Source: Spirogloea muscicola (lineage: Eukaryota > Streptophyta > Zygnematophyceae > Spirogloeales > Spirogloeaceae). Taken from it: DNA of 12,463 nt. Below, piece by piece: positions 1-9,325 of this stretch (positions are counted from its first letter, which is position 1; the number at the start of each line of letters is the position of its first letter). The translations under genes and the position numbers were made by a program. The DNA lies in NCBI GenBank assembly GCA_009602725.1, contig WELB01000092.1, positions 443,768-456,230 of the forward strand, read 5' to 3'. A model generated the notes under the pieces. The model had not been told where the DNA came from. It searched no databases and saw only the letters and a program-made list of their open reading frames with translations.

Positions 1-3000
1 GCCGCCGTCCTTGCCGCGCTGGTGCTGGCGGCTGCCGGCGCGGCGGCTCGGCACGGCGGCGGCGACGGCCCTGCCGTTGAGAAGTGGGAGGTGACGGCGC
101 TCCCAGGCTTCCATGGAGAGTTCGCCTCCCGCCACTACGCCGGGTGCGACGCTAAACCCTGCATTTCTAAACGCCTCAATTTCTAAAACCCCTGACCTAA
201 ACCTCTGAACCCTAAATGCTAGTCCTTAACCCCTAAATCCTTAACCTTTTACACCCCTCTGCCGCCGCCGCCGCTCCTGCCGCCGCCGCCGCTGATCCGG
301 CCGCCAGAGAAGCTTTTCATTAGCATCATAGAGAAACTTTCACAAATGTGATATAGAGAAAGTATAACTTTCTCTTTCTCTATACTCCAGGTACGTGGCG
401 CTTCTTCCACATTTGTATTGTAGAGAAGCTTTCACATTTGTAACATAGAGAAAGAGCTTTCTGTTTGTCTATACTCCAGGTACGTGCCGGTCGGCGGTGG
501 CGAGCGGCAGCTCTATTATTACTTGGCGGAGTCGCAGCGCGCGCCGGCAGAGGACGCGCTCCTCCTCTGGCTCAACGGCGGGCCGGGCTGCTCCAGCTTC
601 GACGGCTGGGTGTACGAGCACGGTACTGCCGCTGCTGCCGCCGCTGCACAGCCCCTCCTGTGCCTAAACCTAAACCCTTAAGCCCTTGGAGCCGTAAACA
701 CTAAACCCTATACCCCAAATAATCTCAGCCCAGATGCCTGAGCCGCCAACTATCCGATACCTGAGTGTGTATTTCAGAACCCTAAATCATGAGCCTAGGT
801 TCCTACTGGTAAAGTCATTTACGCTCTCAAGTACGATGATCTCAGCATCTTGTGAACCCCAAAGCATGGAAGCTGGGCCATGACTGCGGCATTCGTCACG
901 AGGTGTCACTGGCTCTTGAATGCCCACAGCTCCAAGCGCTGCTGCTGATCCTTATGACGCCGCAGCCGCCGCTGCATGCCAGGGCCGTTCAACTTCGTGC
1001 CGGGTGCAGAGCCCGGCACCCTTCCCACGCTCGTCGCCAACCCCTTCGCCTGGTCCACGGTGCGCCGCCACGCTGCTCATGTTCCTGAGAATTTCGCGGC
1101 GTGGGTTCAGATCGGTGGAAGCTTGGGGTTGTGAAACTATAGTTGCAGGGTTGGAGGATTTGGTCCCAGGCCTTTCAGAGGTCAGGGGTTTAAGCCCGCC
1201 CGGTAGCAAATGCCCGTCCTCGAGCTCTCCACTGCCAGCTTTTTGCACTCATTTAGTTGCTAACTGCCATCATGGTTGAGCTTGCCGGCGCCAGATTGCG
1301 AGCATTCTCTACGTCGACTCCCCAGCATGTGTGGGCTTCTCCTACTCGACCTCCCGCGCTGACTGTGAGACTGACGACTTCCAGACCACGCTCGACCTCC
1401 ACGAGTTCCTCTTGAAGGTTTGCACTTTGATAACCTTTTGCGTAATGAACACGCATCGCTGGGCCGGAGCTGCAATGAAAGATGACGATCTAGTTACTGG
1501 ATGCTTGACAATAAAACCCATTGCGTTCCCTCTCTCCTCCTGCAGTGGCTTAATGCATTCCCAGAGTTTCAAGGCAACCCATTCTATGTGGCGGGCGAGT
1601 CGTACGGTGGCATATACGTTCCAATGCTTGCCTGGGAGGTGGCCAAAGGTGAGCCTCTGGTGCTGACGGCGGGTTGCCGGCTCGATTTTTTTATGGGCTC
1701 GATGCCAACCAGCAGAGTGCGCCACGGACTTTTTTAATTTGCGTGCTTTTTCTCTGATTGAAATTTCCGCAGGCATCCACAAGGGTGTGCAGCCGCATGT
1801 TAACCTCCAGGTTATTTGACGACTTTAATCACTATACTTCATCCTAGCTTTCTGTAGATCATAAAGCAGAGACCTTGGCCATGAGATACCAGTAATTGCA
1901 CAGCAACCTGCCTCTGCACCAGATAAGTCTTCATTGTTGACTGCGATGGTGCTCTGCGCTTGCAATCTATTTTGTAGACTGTAGCGTGGACTCGGCCAAA
2001 AGGAGTGCATCAAGTACGGAGCTTACATTGCCGCCATCCGCTTCTTGCCAGCAACGGCTGATTTTCACGGGCCAGCGACTGTGCTGGTGGTGCAGGGCTA
2101 CATGGTGGGCAACGGCTGCACAGACGAGGCTTTCGACGGCAACGCGATTGTACCTTTTGCTTACGGCATGGGTCTCATCAGCATCGATCTCTATGAGGTT
2201 CTTGCCCCATTATCCTGCTCATTCACGTATGCCCTGGTCATATGAGGGTGCACCTGAACGCGAGGACTGTATTGTGAATCCTCATCCTGACTTCTAAGAG
2301 AACATAGTCAATGTGCATTTACTTGAAAAGCCAGCAATATATATATACCAGACCCCTGATTAGGCAGGAGCAGGCCACGCGGAGCTTCTTGCTCTCGGTT
2401 CCTCCACCTCTTTATTCCTCTGCAATTGATCTTGTAAGACGAGTTAATGTCTTACGTGGACTGCCATTTAAAGCAGCTGCATGTAACAAGCTTGTCACAG
2501 TCTACTCCACGATGTATGCCGGCATGATTGCTCTGGCTCACCAACTCAGAGCAGTGTAACAGGCTGGCGGTGATTTGCTTGCTGAGGCCACGTCATTGTA
2601 CCTAAACTGCGCCCCTTTTTGGTCGTGGCGGCACAGAAGCTGGAGCAGGCATGCCACGGGAGCTACTGGAATGCAACCGGCGCCTGCCTTGCCCTGCTCG
2701 ATCATCTCTATAAGGTCATTCCCTCTTCTGCAACTCCTCGGTATTGAGTTGCTCACTGAGCAGCAACCGTAGGCATCTCATTCTATGTTCTGAGGCTCAG
2801 CTTTGGCCATGATGGTCGATATTCAACGATAAATCTGTAAGGTACAGTTATACCTGGTGGGCTCTGGATTGCCTTAATTCTAAGGGCAGTGCATGATCGT
2901 TAGCCAACTGGCCAATTGGCGAGAAACGTGGCAGCTGACCGCTAGTCGTGAAACATTTTCTGGCATCGTCGTTTTGCAATGTGGAGCCCTGCTGCGCCTC

Positions 3001-4583
3001 TCAGTAAGCTGCAGCAGAGCTTTCCTGTCCCTCTACAGGAGGTTGGCGACCTAGACATCTACAACATTCTCGAGCCTTGCTTCCACAACGTCAAGGAGCC
3101 TCGGGCCAGCAGCGGCAGCGGCGACGGCGATAGTGACATCAAGCTCCCCTCCAGCTTCGTCGGTGCTACAGCTTTCCTCTTTCTCTGCTCCGGTCCCCTC
3201 TCCTGCTGCTCCATAATGATCACTTAGTATAAGGTGGTGCATAGCCGCATGATTGTACACATACCCTTAGTATTTAGCATGATCGGTAGCAGTGTTCAAA
3301 AGTACGACAATTTACCAAAATTGTCCATCCGCTGCCGACGAGACGCTTTTGTTTTTCTCCTGCACTGCAGCCCTTTGCTTCATCATTGATGGGCGAGCTT
3401 ATGCATATTCCTTTCACGAATTGATCTCCTGAGGGAGTAGGTCTGGGAAGAAGCAACCTACGTGCGCTGCCGGTGCGGACACGCATGGCGGGGCGAGCAT
3501 GGCCGCTCAGGTCGCCGGTGCGGCCGGGCCTTGTGCCCATGTGGCCAGAGCTTGCGCAGCGACAGGCGGGCAAGCCTGCTGGCGGTGATGGTGGAGGCGG
3601 CGAGAGGGACAATGTGTCGAGTGTTGTCGGGCTTGGTTCACCATACGTCCCATGCTTTGACGACGTCGTGGCTACCCTCTGGCTAAATGATCCTAATGTC
3701 CGGCGCGCCCTGCACGCCCGCCCGGTGAGCTTGTTGCAAAGTTACCTGGCATTGAGTTATATTAGAAAATTATGGCGATGCTATAGTAAGTTGTGTCTTT
3801 ATTGGGTATCTGGTTGTTAGGAACTCCATTGCATGTTATGAGACGAAGAGTGCAATTTATCGATAAGGGTCTTTCTTGATCTTTCTTATGACACTCAGCT
3901 CGCCTCTGTTGCAGCTTAAAGCCTCTCTCATATGTTCGATCCTCTTTCCGCAGGCCGCTGAGATAGGACGGTGGGAGCTGTGCACACAAAACCTTCGCTA
4001 CGAGCACAATGCCGGCAGCATGATCCCCAAGCACCGCAGCCTCACGCTCGCCGGGTTCCACGCCCTCATTTACAGGTAAGGGCATTCACGGCCATTCTGC
4101 TCCATGTCTTATCTGCTTGAAGTCCCCAACACCATCCCCATAGTCTTGGCAGCCTTTCATGGTGGATTTCTATTCATCGGCCATAACCAGCCAGTAGTAA
4201 TTGATGATTTAGTTGTTCCATTTTTGCATCTGCACACAATTAGTAAAGAACCAGCACGTACAGATCTGGGCTGCATGTAAGAGCCAGCATTGCCACCTTG
4301 GGTGTTGCTAGTAAGACTTTGACGGTGGCAATGCTGCAGTGGCGATCACGACATGTGCGTGCCATACACGGGCACGGAGAGCTGGACGCGGTCGCTCGGG
4401 TACCGCGTCACCGACCACTGGCGGCCCTGGTTCTTGGGCGACCAGGTGGCGGGCTTCACCCGCCGCTACGCACACGGCTTGACCTTTGCGACTGTCAAGG
4501 GCGCCGGACACACTGTGCCTGAGTACAAACCAGCCGAGGCACTTGCAATGGTCACCCGCTTCCTCAGTGTCGAGCCGCTTTGA
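1..4583 (+). CDS. Serine carboxypeptidase, plant SCPL20-like (peptidase family S10), 12 exons, N terminus cut by window edge
   Basis: Exons: 1-143, 480-622, 983-1059, 1295-1417, 1546-1648, 1773-1810, 2096-2197, 2637-2714, 3039-3162, 3441-3724, 3954-4075, 4340-4583. All introns are GT-AG and all phases join, giving 526 residues and a TGA stop. Seen: a hydrophobic Ala/Leu-rich N terminus (signal-peptide-like, residues 1-16; the ATG lies off the window), NGGPGCSS at 80-87 (oxyanion-hole loop), VAGESYGG with nucleophile Ser181, SGDHDMCVP with the Asp of the triad near 448-450, and [12 protein letters not shown] with His503. Segments such as [14 protein letters not shown] (exon 10) and the C terminus closely resemble Arabidopsis SCPL20 as I recall it. 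The family removes C-terminal residues from peptides in the secretory pathway or vacuole; some relatives are acyltransferases, but the intact triad with SCPL20-like sequence favours a peptidase. Ser/Gly/Asp-rich residues 289-306 fall where two-chain members are cleaved (inference). A second Gly-rich insert lies near 350-378. Exon 6 is only 38 bases. Confidence 0.95.
152..254. repeat. Degenerate telomere-like CCCTAAA motifs in intron 1
   Basis: Exact CCCTAAA heptamers lie at 210-216 and 231-237, among variants such as CTAAACCCTG, CTAAAACCCC, CCTAAACC and CCTTAACC. CCCTAAA (TTTAGGG on the other strand) is the plant-type telomere unit and is also used by many green algae. The motifs are interspersed and imperfect, so this is not a working telomere. 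Confidence 0.6.
330..488 (+). repeat. Imperfect tandem duplication carrying two copies of the 3' splice site and exon start
   Basis: Copy A (about 330-399) and copy B (about 422-488) share a GAGAARCTTTCACA start, an ATAGAGAAAG middle and the identical end CTATACTCCAGGTACGTG. The AG dinucleotides lie at 389-390 and 478-479, 89 bases apart. Only the second opens the reading frame that matches the family. Use of the first would shift the frame and meet a TAG within about 55 bases. Confidence 0.75.
352..384. repeat. Perfect 11-bp inverted repeat just before the upstream 3' splice site
   Basis: TATAGAGAAAG at 352-362 is the exact reverse complement of CTTTCTCTATA at 374-384, with an 11-base spacer. 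A nested 9-bp stem (355-363 with 367-375, 3-base loop) is an alternative. In the pre-mRNA either hairpin would sit 5-14 bases upstream of the AG at 389-390 and could hide its pyrimidine tract (inference). Confidence 0.6.
663..786. repeat. Second cluster of telomere-like motifs, in intron 2
   Basis: Intron 2 runs 623-982. Just after exon 2 it holds CCTAAACCTAAACCCTTAA at 663-681, then ACTAAACCCTATACCCC around 700-716, and an exact CCCTAAA at 780-786. Together with the cluster in intron 1, the motifs flank exon 2 on both sides. Confidence 0.6.
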
Positions 4584-4975
4584 TGTCAGCCGAAGCCGGC
4601 ACTTTTGAGCCACTGGCAGGCCAAGGTGATGGCTGTATGTAAATGAGGGCTCTTAATTAAATGTCCATGTCTGAATTCCATCTGCTTCACCTGGACGTGC
4701 CGTCAAAGCATGGCCCTTGCATACACTTAGCCCCTTGTGACACCTGCATCTGTAGATCCTTAAGGAAGCAACATCTGCTTTCAAAAGCGCGGGGAGAACA
4801 TGCTAATTCTCGGCCCTGCCAGGCTCCAACATCTGTGAGCCTTCGGTGTTGGCCAGTCACAACTTTCTTAAATATGTACACAGGGTGGGGCCGTTTCAGC
4901 GAAGCTCCTTGTGAAGTTATAACAGCAGGAAGGGCAGAAACAGCATTGCAGCACCCCATATGGATGATCAAGTTG
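4584..4975. other. Convergent 3' intergenic region, no gene seen
   Basis: This stretch lies between the stop codon of the carboxypeptidase gene (plus) and that of the SET-domain gene (minus), so both 3' untranslated regions must fit here. Open frames inside it show no family resemblance. Apart from TGTAA at 4638-4642 and AT-rich TTAATTAAAT near 4652, no clear signal was seen. I found no TTACA (TGTAA on the minus strand) for the SET-domain gene. Confidence 0.6.
4638..4642 (+). terminator. TGTAA polyadenylation-type signal downstream of the carboxypeptidase stop
   Basis: TGTAA lies 55 bases after the TGA stop of the carboxypeptidase gene. TGTAA is the characteristic polyadenylation signal of many chlorophyte green algae, so its presence supports both the gene end and the proposed lineage. 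A five-base motif is weak evidence alone. Confidence 0.5.
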
Positions 4976-7900
4976 CTACAGCTTCACCACCTCGTCTGCT
5001 TTGGATGCTGCTGCGACGGCCTTGGCTAGGAGCAACTTGTTGGAGATTCGATATTGGACAGCTAGTGCGAGCGCGCCATCTGCCAGTGCCGTCCTGCCAT
5101 TCTGTGCGCCCTGCAGGGCAGCCAGGGTTTGCAGATCCTCATCCAGCGACGTCGGCATGCTCTGCAGGATCTCACTGCACCGCTGAGCGACGGCAGCCAC
5201 TGCCACGTCGACCTCATGCAGTGTAAACGGGGGCTGGCACTCGTCCTTTGCAGCGCTCTGCTGCAGGCTTTTGTCATCGCTCTCCCATGTCGCCTCGTTG
5301 GCACCCTCGTCCTGCTCCTCCTCACCAGAGGTCTCCTCCCACGTTTGGTCATTGCTGTCCTGCAATTTTAGCAGGTGTGTCACATTGCACTGCAATCCAT
5401 CACTTTCAACCAGCTTGTGAAGTGCAGCGAAGGCCGCCAGCAGGGCTGGGTCCACGACTCCGCCAGTCCGGACTCCCGGCCCAGGACGGTATGGCAGGTA
5501 CTCGTAACCCAGATCCCCCCACATGTTGACAAGCTCCCACCAGGCTGCTGCCTGAGCGCCCGGCAGCTGCCCCACTTTGTCCACCTCCATGGCGCGCTGT
5601 GCTGCGGCCCACCCAAGGTCCTTCCTCAGGCCCTTGCACTGCAGAACATCGGGATGATCGATTGTGCCAAATTGACCTCCAATGTCACTGTAATTGGAGC
5701 AGTAAGTGTCGAATTTGTCTAAGAACCACCCAACAGCCTCCTGTGGCAGCACAAGTCACGAGGAAGCGCGGGGAACACAATTAGCTGCAAGGTTGCCGGC
5801 AAGTGGTTTGTGCGCATGCCCTCAAAATTGTATTGAGGCACCAACATGCTGCGCATCTTCACTGCAAGTGAGGGCCTACCTTCATATCCTGGAAAATGTC
5901 AATGATGTCAAACGGGTTCTCTTCTTGCAAGAAACCTACATGTACGAGATACAGATGAGCTTTTCAGTACACCTGCAGCCGATCTCAATCTCTATTGGTC
6001 TGTCCACTGAATACTGCTCAATGACTGATGACCTCTTCTGCTGCTACTGCGGTGAGTGGTGGCTAGTAGCTGTCAATGACATGTATCATAGGTGCTGTCA
6101 TTATCCACAGCAACCATTGACAAGCGGCACCACAATGTTGAGGCCCTGTCAATGCTGCACAGACATACCATAATACAGAAAAAGGTTGTCATTGGGCCGT
6201 GGTCCAAAGGACGTATGTATCTCTTGACCCCTTTTGATGCTCCTCTTGGCAACAATCTCAAGCTTGCCATGCACTACTGGCTGGGACATCCAATCTGCCT
6301 GCACAGTGTCATCACAGTTACTATATGATGACTTTAAGATGGAGAACAACACTGTCTCCTTGCAGAAGTAGCACTCATCCTCTGGCCTAGCAAGTTGTGC
6401 TGCATTACTGGAATGTCAAGATTTGTAACGAAGGAACTTTGACAGTGAGAAGCAACGTACAGCTCATTCCATATTCACATTCTTACATTGTTGTCATAAT
6501 GGTGATTGATCATGTCCATGAATGGCATCATAACAAATTCGTGATATTTGGCACCCCCTCCGACCGGCAAAGTAAATGCACGGCTGAATATCATGGATGC
6601 AGCCCACTCTGCCACCCCGCCTCTGGCATCAGTGGAGTGCGACACTTGGCCGCGCTCAGAAACGCAAGAAGCAGTACAAATGCCTAGTGTAAAGCAAAAT
6701 GTGTAGTCACAAGAAAGGGTAAGCCATGCTTGCTCAAATGAGAGCTGAAGGACATTCACATATATAGATGAACCCACCTGTAGCATAGGCAATATGTATG
6801 CTTATGAGGTGATGGGACATGGACTTACCAAAGTCGTCAAGTGTTGCGGCTTTCAGAGGAGCAAGCAGATCGTGTGCTTCAGTAACGCTCTTCCTTAAAT
6901 GCTCAATCTTTTCAATCATGTGGTGCCACTGGACTTCTTTCACATCCTGCACAACATGGAAGACGCAGGGGCCATCACAAGCGCACATGCAGAGCATCTC
7001 TATAACCTGCAGGATAGATCCTGCGCACCTCTCTTGCACCCTGCTCCTAAGAGTGGCTTAATTATCACACAAATAACATGGCCTGTGTGTAGTTTTGACT
7101 GACCTCAGGGCGTAGGAAGATTGGCAAGGGTACTTGTCTTGGAAGGATGTTCAAGTAAGGTGCCCACTGAGACTGCTCTCCTTCTGCTCTGGAAAGAGGT
7201 CCAAGATACAACATGATCAAACCCTGCCTTGCAAGTGATGTATGTGTGTTTATGTCACAAAGCGCTGCTAAGCCCATGCAACTTATGTAGGCACAGGAAA
7301 GAGGCTGTTATACCCTTCTTTTAAAAAGCAGCTCAATGACGTGAGCAGTACAAAGCTCAGTCTATAACACTGTGAGCCACTACATGGAGCATACGCTAGC
7401 TGTTGATGGCCAAGTGTGACAGAGAGCTTGTACCCTGGCTTGTACCAGATTGGTTAAGGAACTCACAGCTCCTGGAGTAGGAGCTGAGCAACTTCTGCCC
7501 ACCCCGGTAGAGCGTCACTATGCTCCTCATTTGGTTGTCTAAGATGTAGGCCTAGCCTCAACTGGTCATGCGAACCACAGAGGCACTTAACAATCTGTTC
7601 CAGGACCTTGCCATTGTTAGACAAACTTCCAATAGAGTTTCCAAGCTCTGGGTGGGATCGTAGCACTCACTGGTATAATGGACAAGCTTTCGCCCTGAGA
7701 GATATCATCAACTGCATATAGACCTCTCCTCCCGCAATCTGGATCAGGCTGTATGCTGTGGGGCAGGGGCGCTGAGCTTGTGATGCTGCTTTTGTTGCTC
7801 ATTGTTAGCCCATTGGTTGTGCACCAAGTAAGGAACTGGACAACAATGGCATCAAATGGATGTTATATTAGGTGGTTGGAATGCTGGAGAAGCTGTTGAT

Positions 7901-8374
7901 TGGTGAATAATTCCTAGTTGCTATGGAAGCTACATAAAGGGCCATGACAAAAATAGAAACAACATATGCAGCATACGCCAGCTTCTTCAGTTACTCTAAA
8001 CAGGGGGCATTCACTGTACGCAGAAATCATTCGGAGGTGCTGGCGCGGCATACCTTGTCCAGGGCGCTAGGAGCGATGCCGGCTGCATCCGGAGCTCGCA
8101 CTGTGGGCGTCGTCTCAATCACCTTCTGGCCCGCCTGCATTACCGAGGCGCAGACCAGCTCAAGACCAGGCACTGCAATGCGACAAGGCATGCCTCCGCC
8201 TCCGCTGCCACTTTGCAATCTCTCATACCACTCCCGGCCTGACGGCAAACGGCCGCAGGGAGCGGCCCGCGAGCTCGGGGCTGACAGCCGCTCGGCCCGG
8301 ACGCCATCGACGTCGGCAAGCCAGCCTAGAGCGTGTGCCTGCTGACATGAGGCAGAGCTCGGGCACGAGCGCAT
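4976..8374 (-). CDS. SET-domain protein-lysine methyltransferase with Rubisco-LSMT-type substrate-binding domain, 9 exons
   Basis: Exons on the minus strand: 8374-8054, 7835-7671, 7594-7467, 7188-7104, 6946-6829, 6608-6487, 6379-6169, 5935-5880, 5740-4976 (stop TAG). Phases join to 656 residues. Residues 1-107 are rich in Ser, Ala and Arg and could be an organelle transit peptide (inference). SET elements follow in order: CGRRGLYAVDDISQGE near 141-156, WAPYLNILP in exon 4, FSRAF at 280-284, DMINH at 304-308, GQEIHTSFGPRPNDN at 364-378 and the closing YYGF (382-385) with the conserved Tyr. Exon 9 (403-656) resembles the Rubisco LSMT substrate-binding domain, with an acidic insert and a late QYRISNKLLL segment. 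The family transfers methyl from S-adenosylmethionine to lysines of Rubisco, aldolase or other proteins; the substrate here is unknown. Weaker points: the start (8374 or the next Met at 8191), the 76-base intron 7670-7595, and the exon 6 and exon 7 acceptors. Confidence 0.88.
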
Positions 8375-8445
8375 CGCCCCTGCAGGCCCGCCCGCCGCAT
8401 ACCGTTTCGCTTGTACGGGCAGAAGTGTCTGTCGCCGCCTCCTCA

Positions 8446-8503
8446 GCCGCCGCCTCCGCCACCGCCGCCGCCACCGCCGCCGCCGCCATTGCCGCCGCCG
8501 CTG
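8446..8503. repeat. GCC/CCG trinucleotide run
   Basis: Imperfect (CCG)n tract with CCA, CCT and CATT interruptions. It reads as poly-Pro, poly-Ala or Arg-rich in different frames and explains the long spurious open frames. It lies just upstream of the proposed SET-gene start, in its 5' region. Confidence 0.85.
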
Positions 8504-8628
8504 CGACCAGCAGGTGAACCAGCAGCACGGGGCCCTCGCCGCATCCCTGGCGCTGGCGCCCCTGCTGCCGGCGTCCCATGGCTGGCAGCCGCCTGTCCAC
8601 CCGCCTCTACGGAAAAGAAGACGGCTCC

Positions 8629-8683
8629 ATTGCCGCCGCCGCCGCCGCCGCCGCAGCTGCCGCCGCCGCCGATAGCGGCGGCG
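8629..8683. repeat. Second GCC trinucleotide run
   Basis: (GCC)n from about 8631 to 8652, then CAGCT, then more GCC. On the minus strand it precedes a short ATG frame of seven codons (MEPSSFP and stop), which would be an upstream open frame only if transcription of the SET-domain gene began above it. Confidence 0.8.
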
Positions 8684-9016
8684 TGTGCAGGGCAGAAACT
8701 CGCAAATCACAGTACGCTAGTTTGAAAAGGTAACTTCGCAGATCAATGCTGGCGCAGATTGCGAAGGTACATCTTTCTAGTAAGCTTACGGTCGCTTGAT
8801 CCACGCTTCCACGGAGCCAATTCTTCAAGGATACACGAAACGCCAGACTTCCACGCACATGACGCGGGCGGGGAGGTGTTTCCCGCACCCTGCGGTGCAA
8901 GTCCCGGTGCCGGGAAGCAGCGGGGTTGCCCGCCAGCCAGCTGAGCTGGCGCATGCAGCTGAGCTGGCAGATCGTCGCACATGTCACTGCCACCTCGGCA
9001 ATCCCAAGACAGGTCT

Positions 9017-9217
9017 GAGACACCGTCACCTGGTGGCACCAACCAGTGGCACCAAACGGATACAGCGTTGCGGGCCCGTCGCGAGGCGCTGTCCACGTCA
9101 GCTACTGTTTTGTGCGGGTCCGAGAGACCGTCACCTTGTGGCACCGACCAGTGGCACCGACGGACCGCGTGGCGCGGGCCCTCCACGTCGGCGTCCAGGT
9201 GTAGTCCGCGTGGCACC
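9017..9217. repeat. Duplicated array with five GTGGCACC octamers upstream of the MGST3-like gene
   Basis: GTGGCACC begins at 9033, 9046, 9138, 9151 and 9210. The first two pairs belong to a 105-base-period duplication (about 9017-9062 and 9122-9167) with internal spacing 13. CCACGTCRGC also occurs twice (9093-9102 and 9183-9192). The last octamer ends 109 bases before the MGST3-like ATG. Repetition in a promoter region suggests factor binding sites, but which factor is unknown. Confidence 0.65.
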
Positions 9218-9276
9218 GCGACGTGGCTCCAGCACAAGGGCCAAAAGCTGGCCCATCTGCTCGATCGACCAGCAGC

Positions 9277-9325
9277 CGTAGCCACCGCCGCCGCCGCCGC
9301 CGCTGCCGCCGCCGCCGCCGCCGGC
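9277..9325. repeat. GCC run directly before the MGST3-like start codon
   Basis: A nearly pure (GCC)n tract ends at the GGC that precedes the ATG at 9326. If transcribed it is part of the 5' untranslated region. The in-frame upstream reading is poly-Ala with no upstream Met that would make better sense. Confidence 0.8.

Larger units (their letters stand above)
144..479 (+). other. Intron 1 of the carboxypeptidase gene, with telomere-like motifs, a GCC run and a duplicated 3' splice region
   Basis: The donor is GTGCGA at 144 and the acceptor CCAG ends at 479; the phase-2 junction restores HYAG-YVPV. The first part (152-254) is rich in CCTAAA-type motifs. A CCG/CCT run follows at about 260-300. 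The last third is built from two related copies (about 330-399 and 422-488), each ending in CTATACTCCAG followed by GTACGTG. No coding sequence is seen in it. Confidence 0.85.
8375..9325. promoter_or_regulatory. Shared divergent promoter region between the SET-domain and MGST3-like genes
   Basis: The two genes point away from each other from either side of this 951-base interval, so both promoters and 5' untranslated regions should lie in it. It holds GCC/CCG runs at both ends, an 18-base-period duplication of CAGCTGAGCTGGC (8938-8950 and 8956-8968), and the GTGGCACC array at 9017-9217. Long open frames here are low-complexity products of the triplet runs. No TATA box is obvious. Confidence 0.55.

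Noticed and set aside
1986-2297. A plus-strand frame of about 103 residues as a separate gene
   Set aside because: It covers carboxypeptidase intron 6 and exon 7 in the wrong frame; the frame matching the family is the one starting at 2096.
8614-8637. A short ATG frame (MEPSSFP and stop) on the minus strand as an upstream exon or upstream open frame of the SET-domain gene
   Set aside because: A possible donor follows, but no evidence shows that it is transcribed or joined; kept only as a remark.
8027-8710. A 227-residue minus-strand open frame with Arg-rich stretches, taken as one protein
   Set aside because: The Arg-rich upper half comes from the GCC runs read in one frame. Only the part below 8374 joins in phase to the SET-domain exons.
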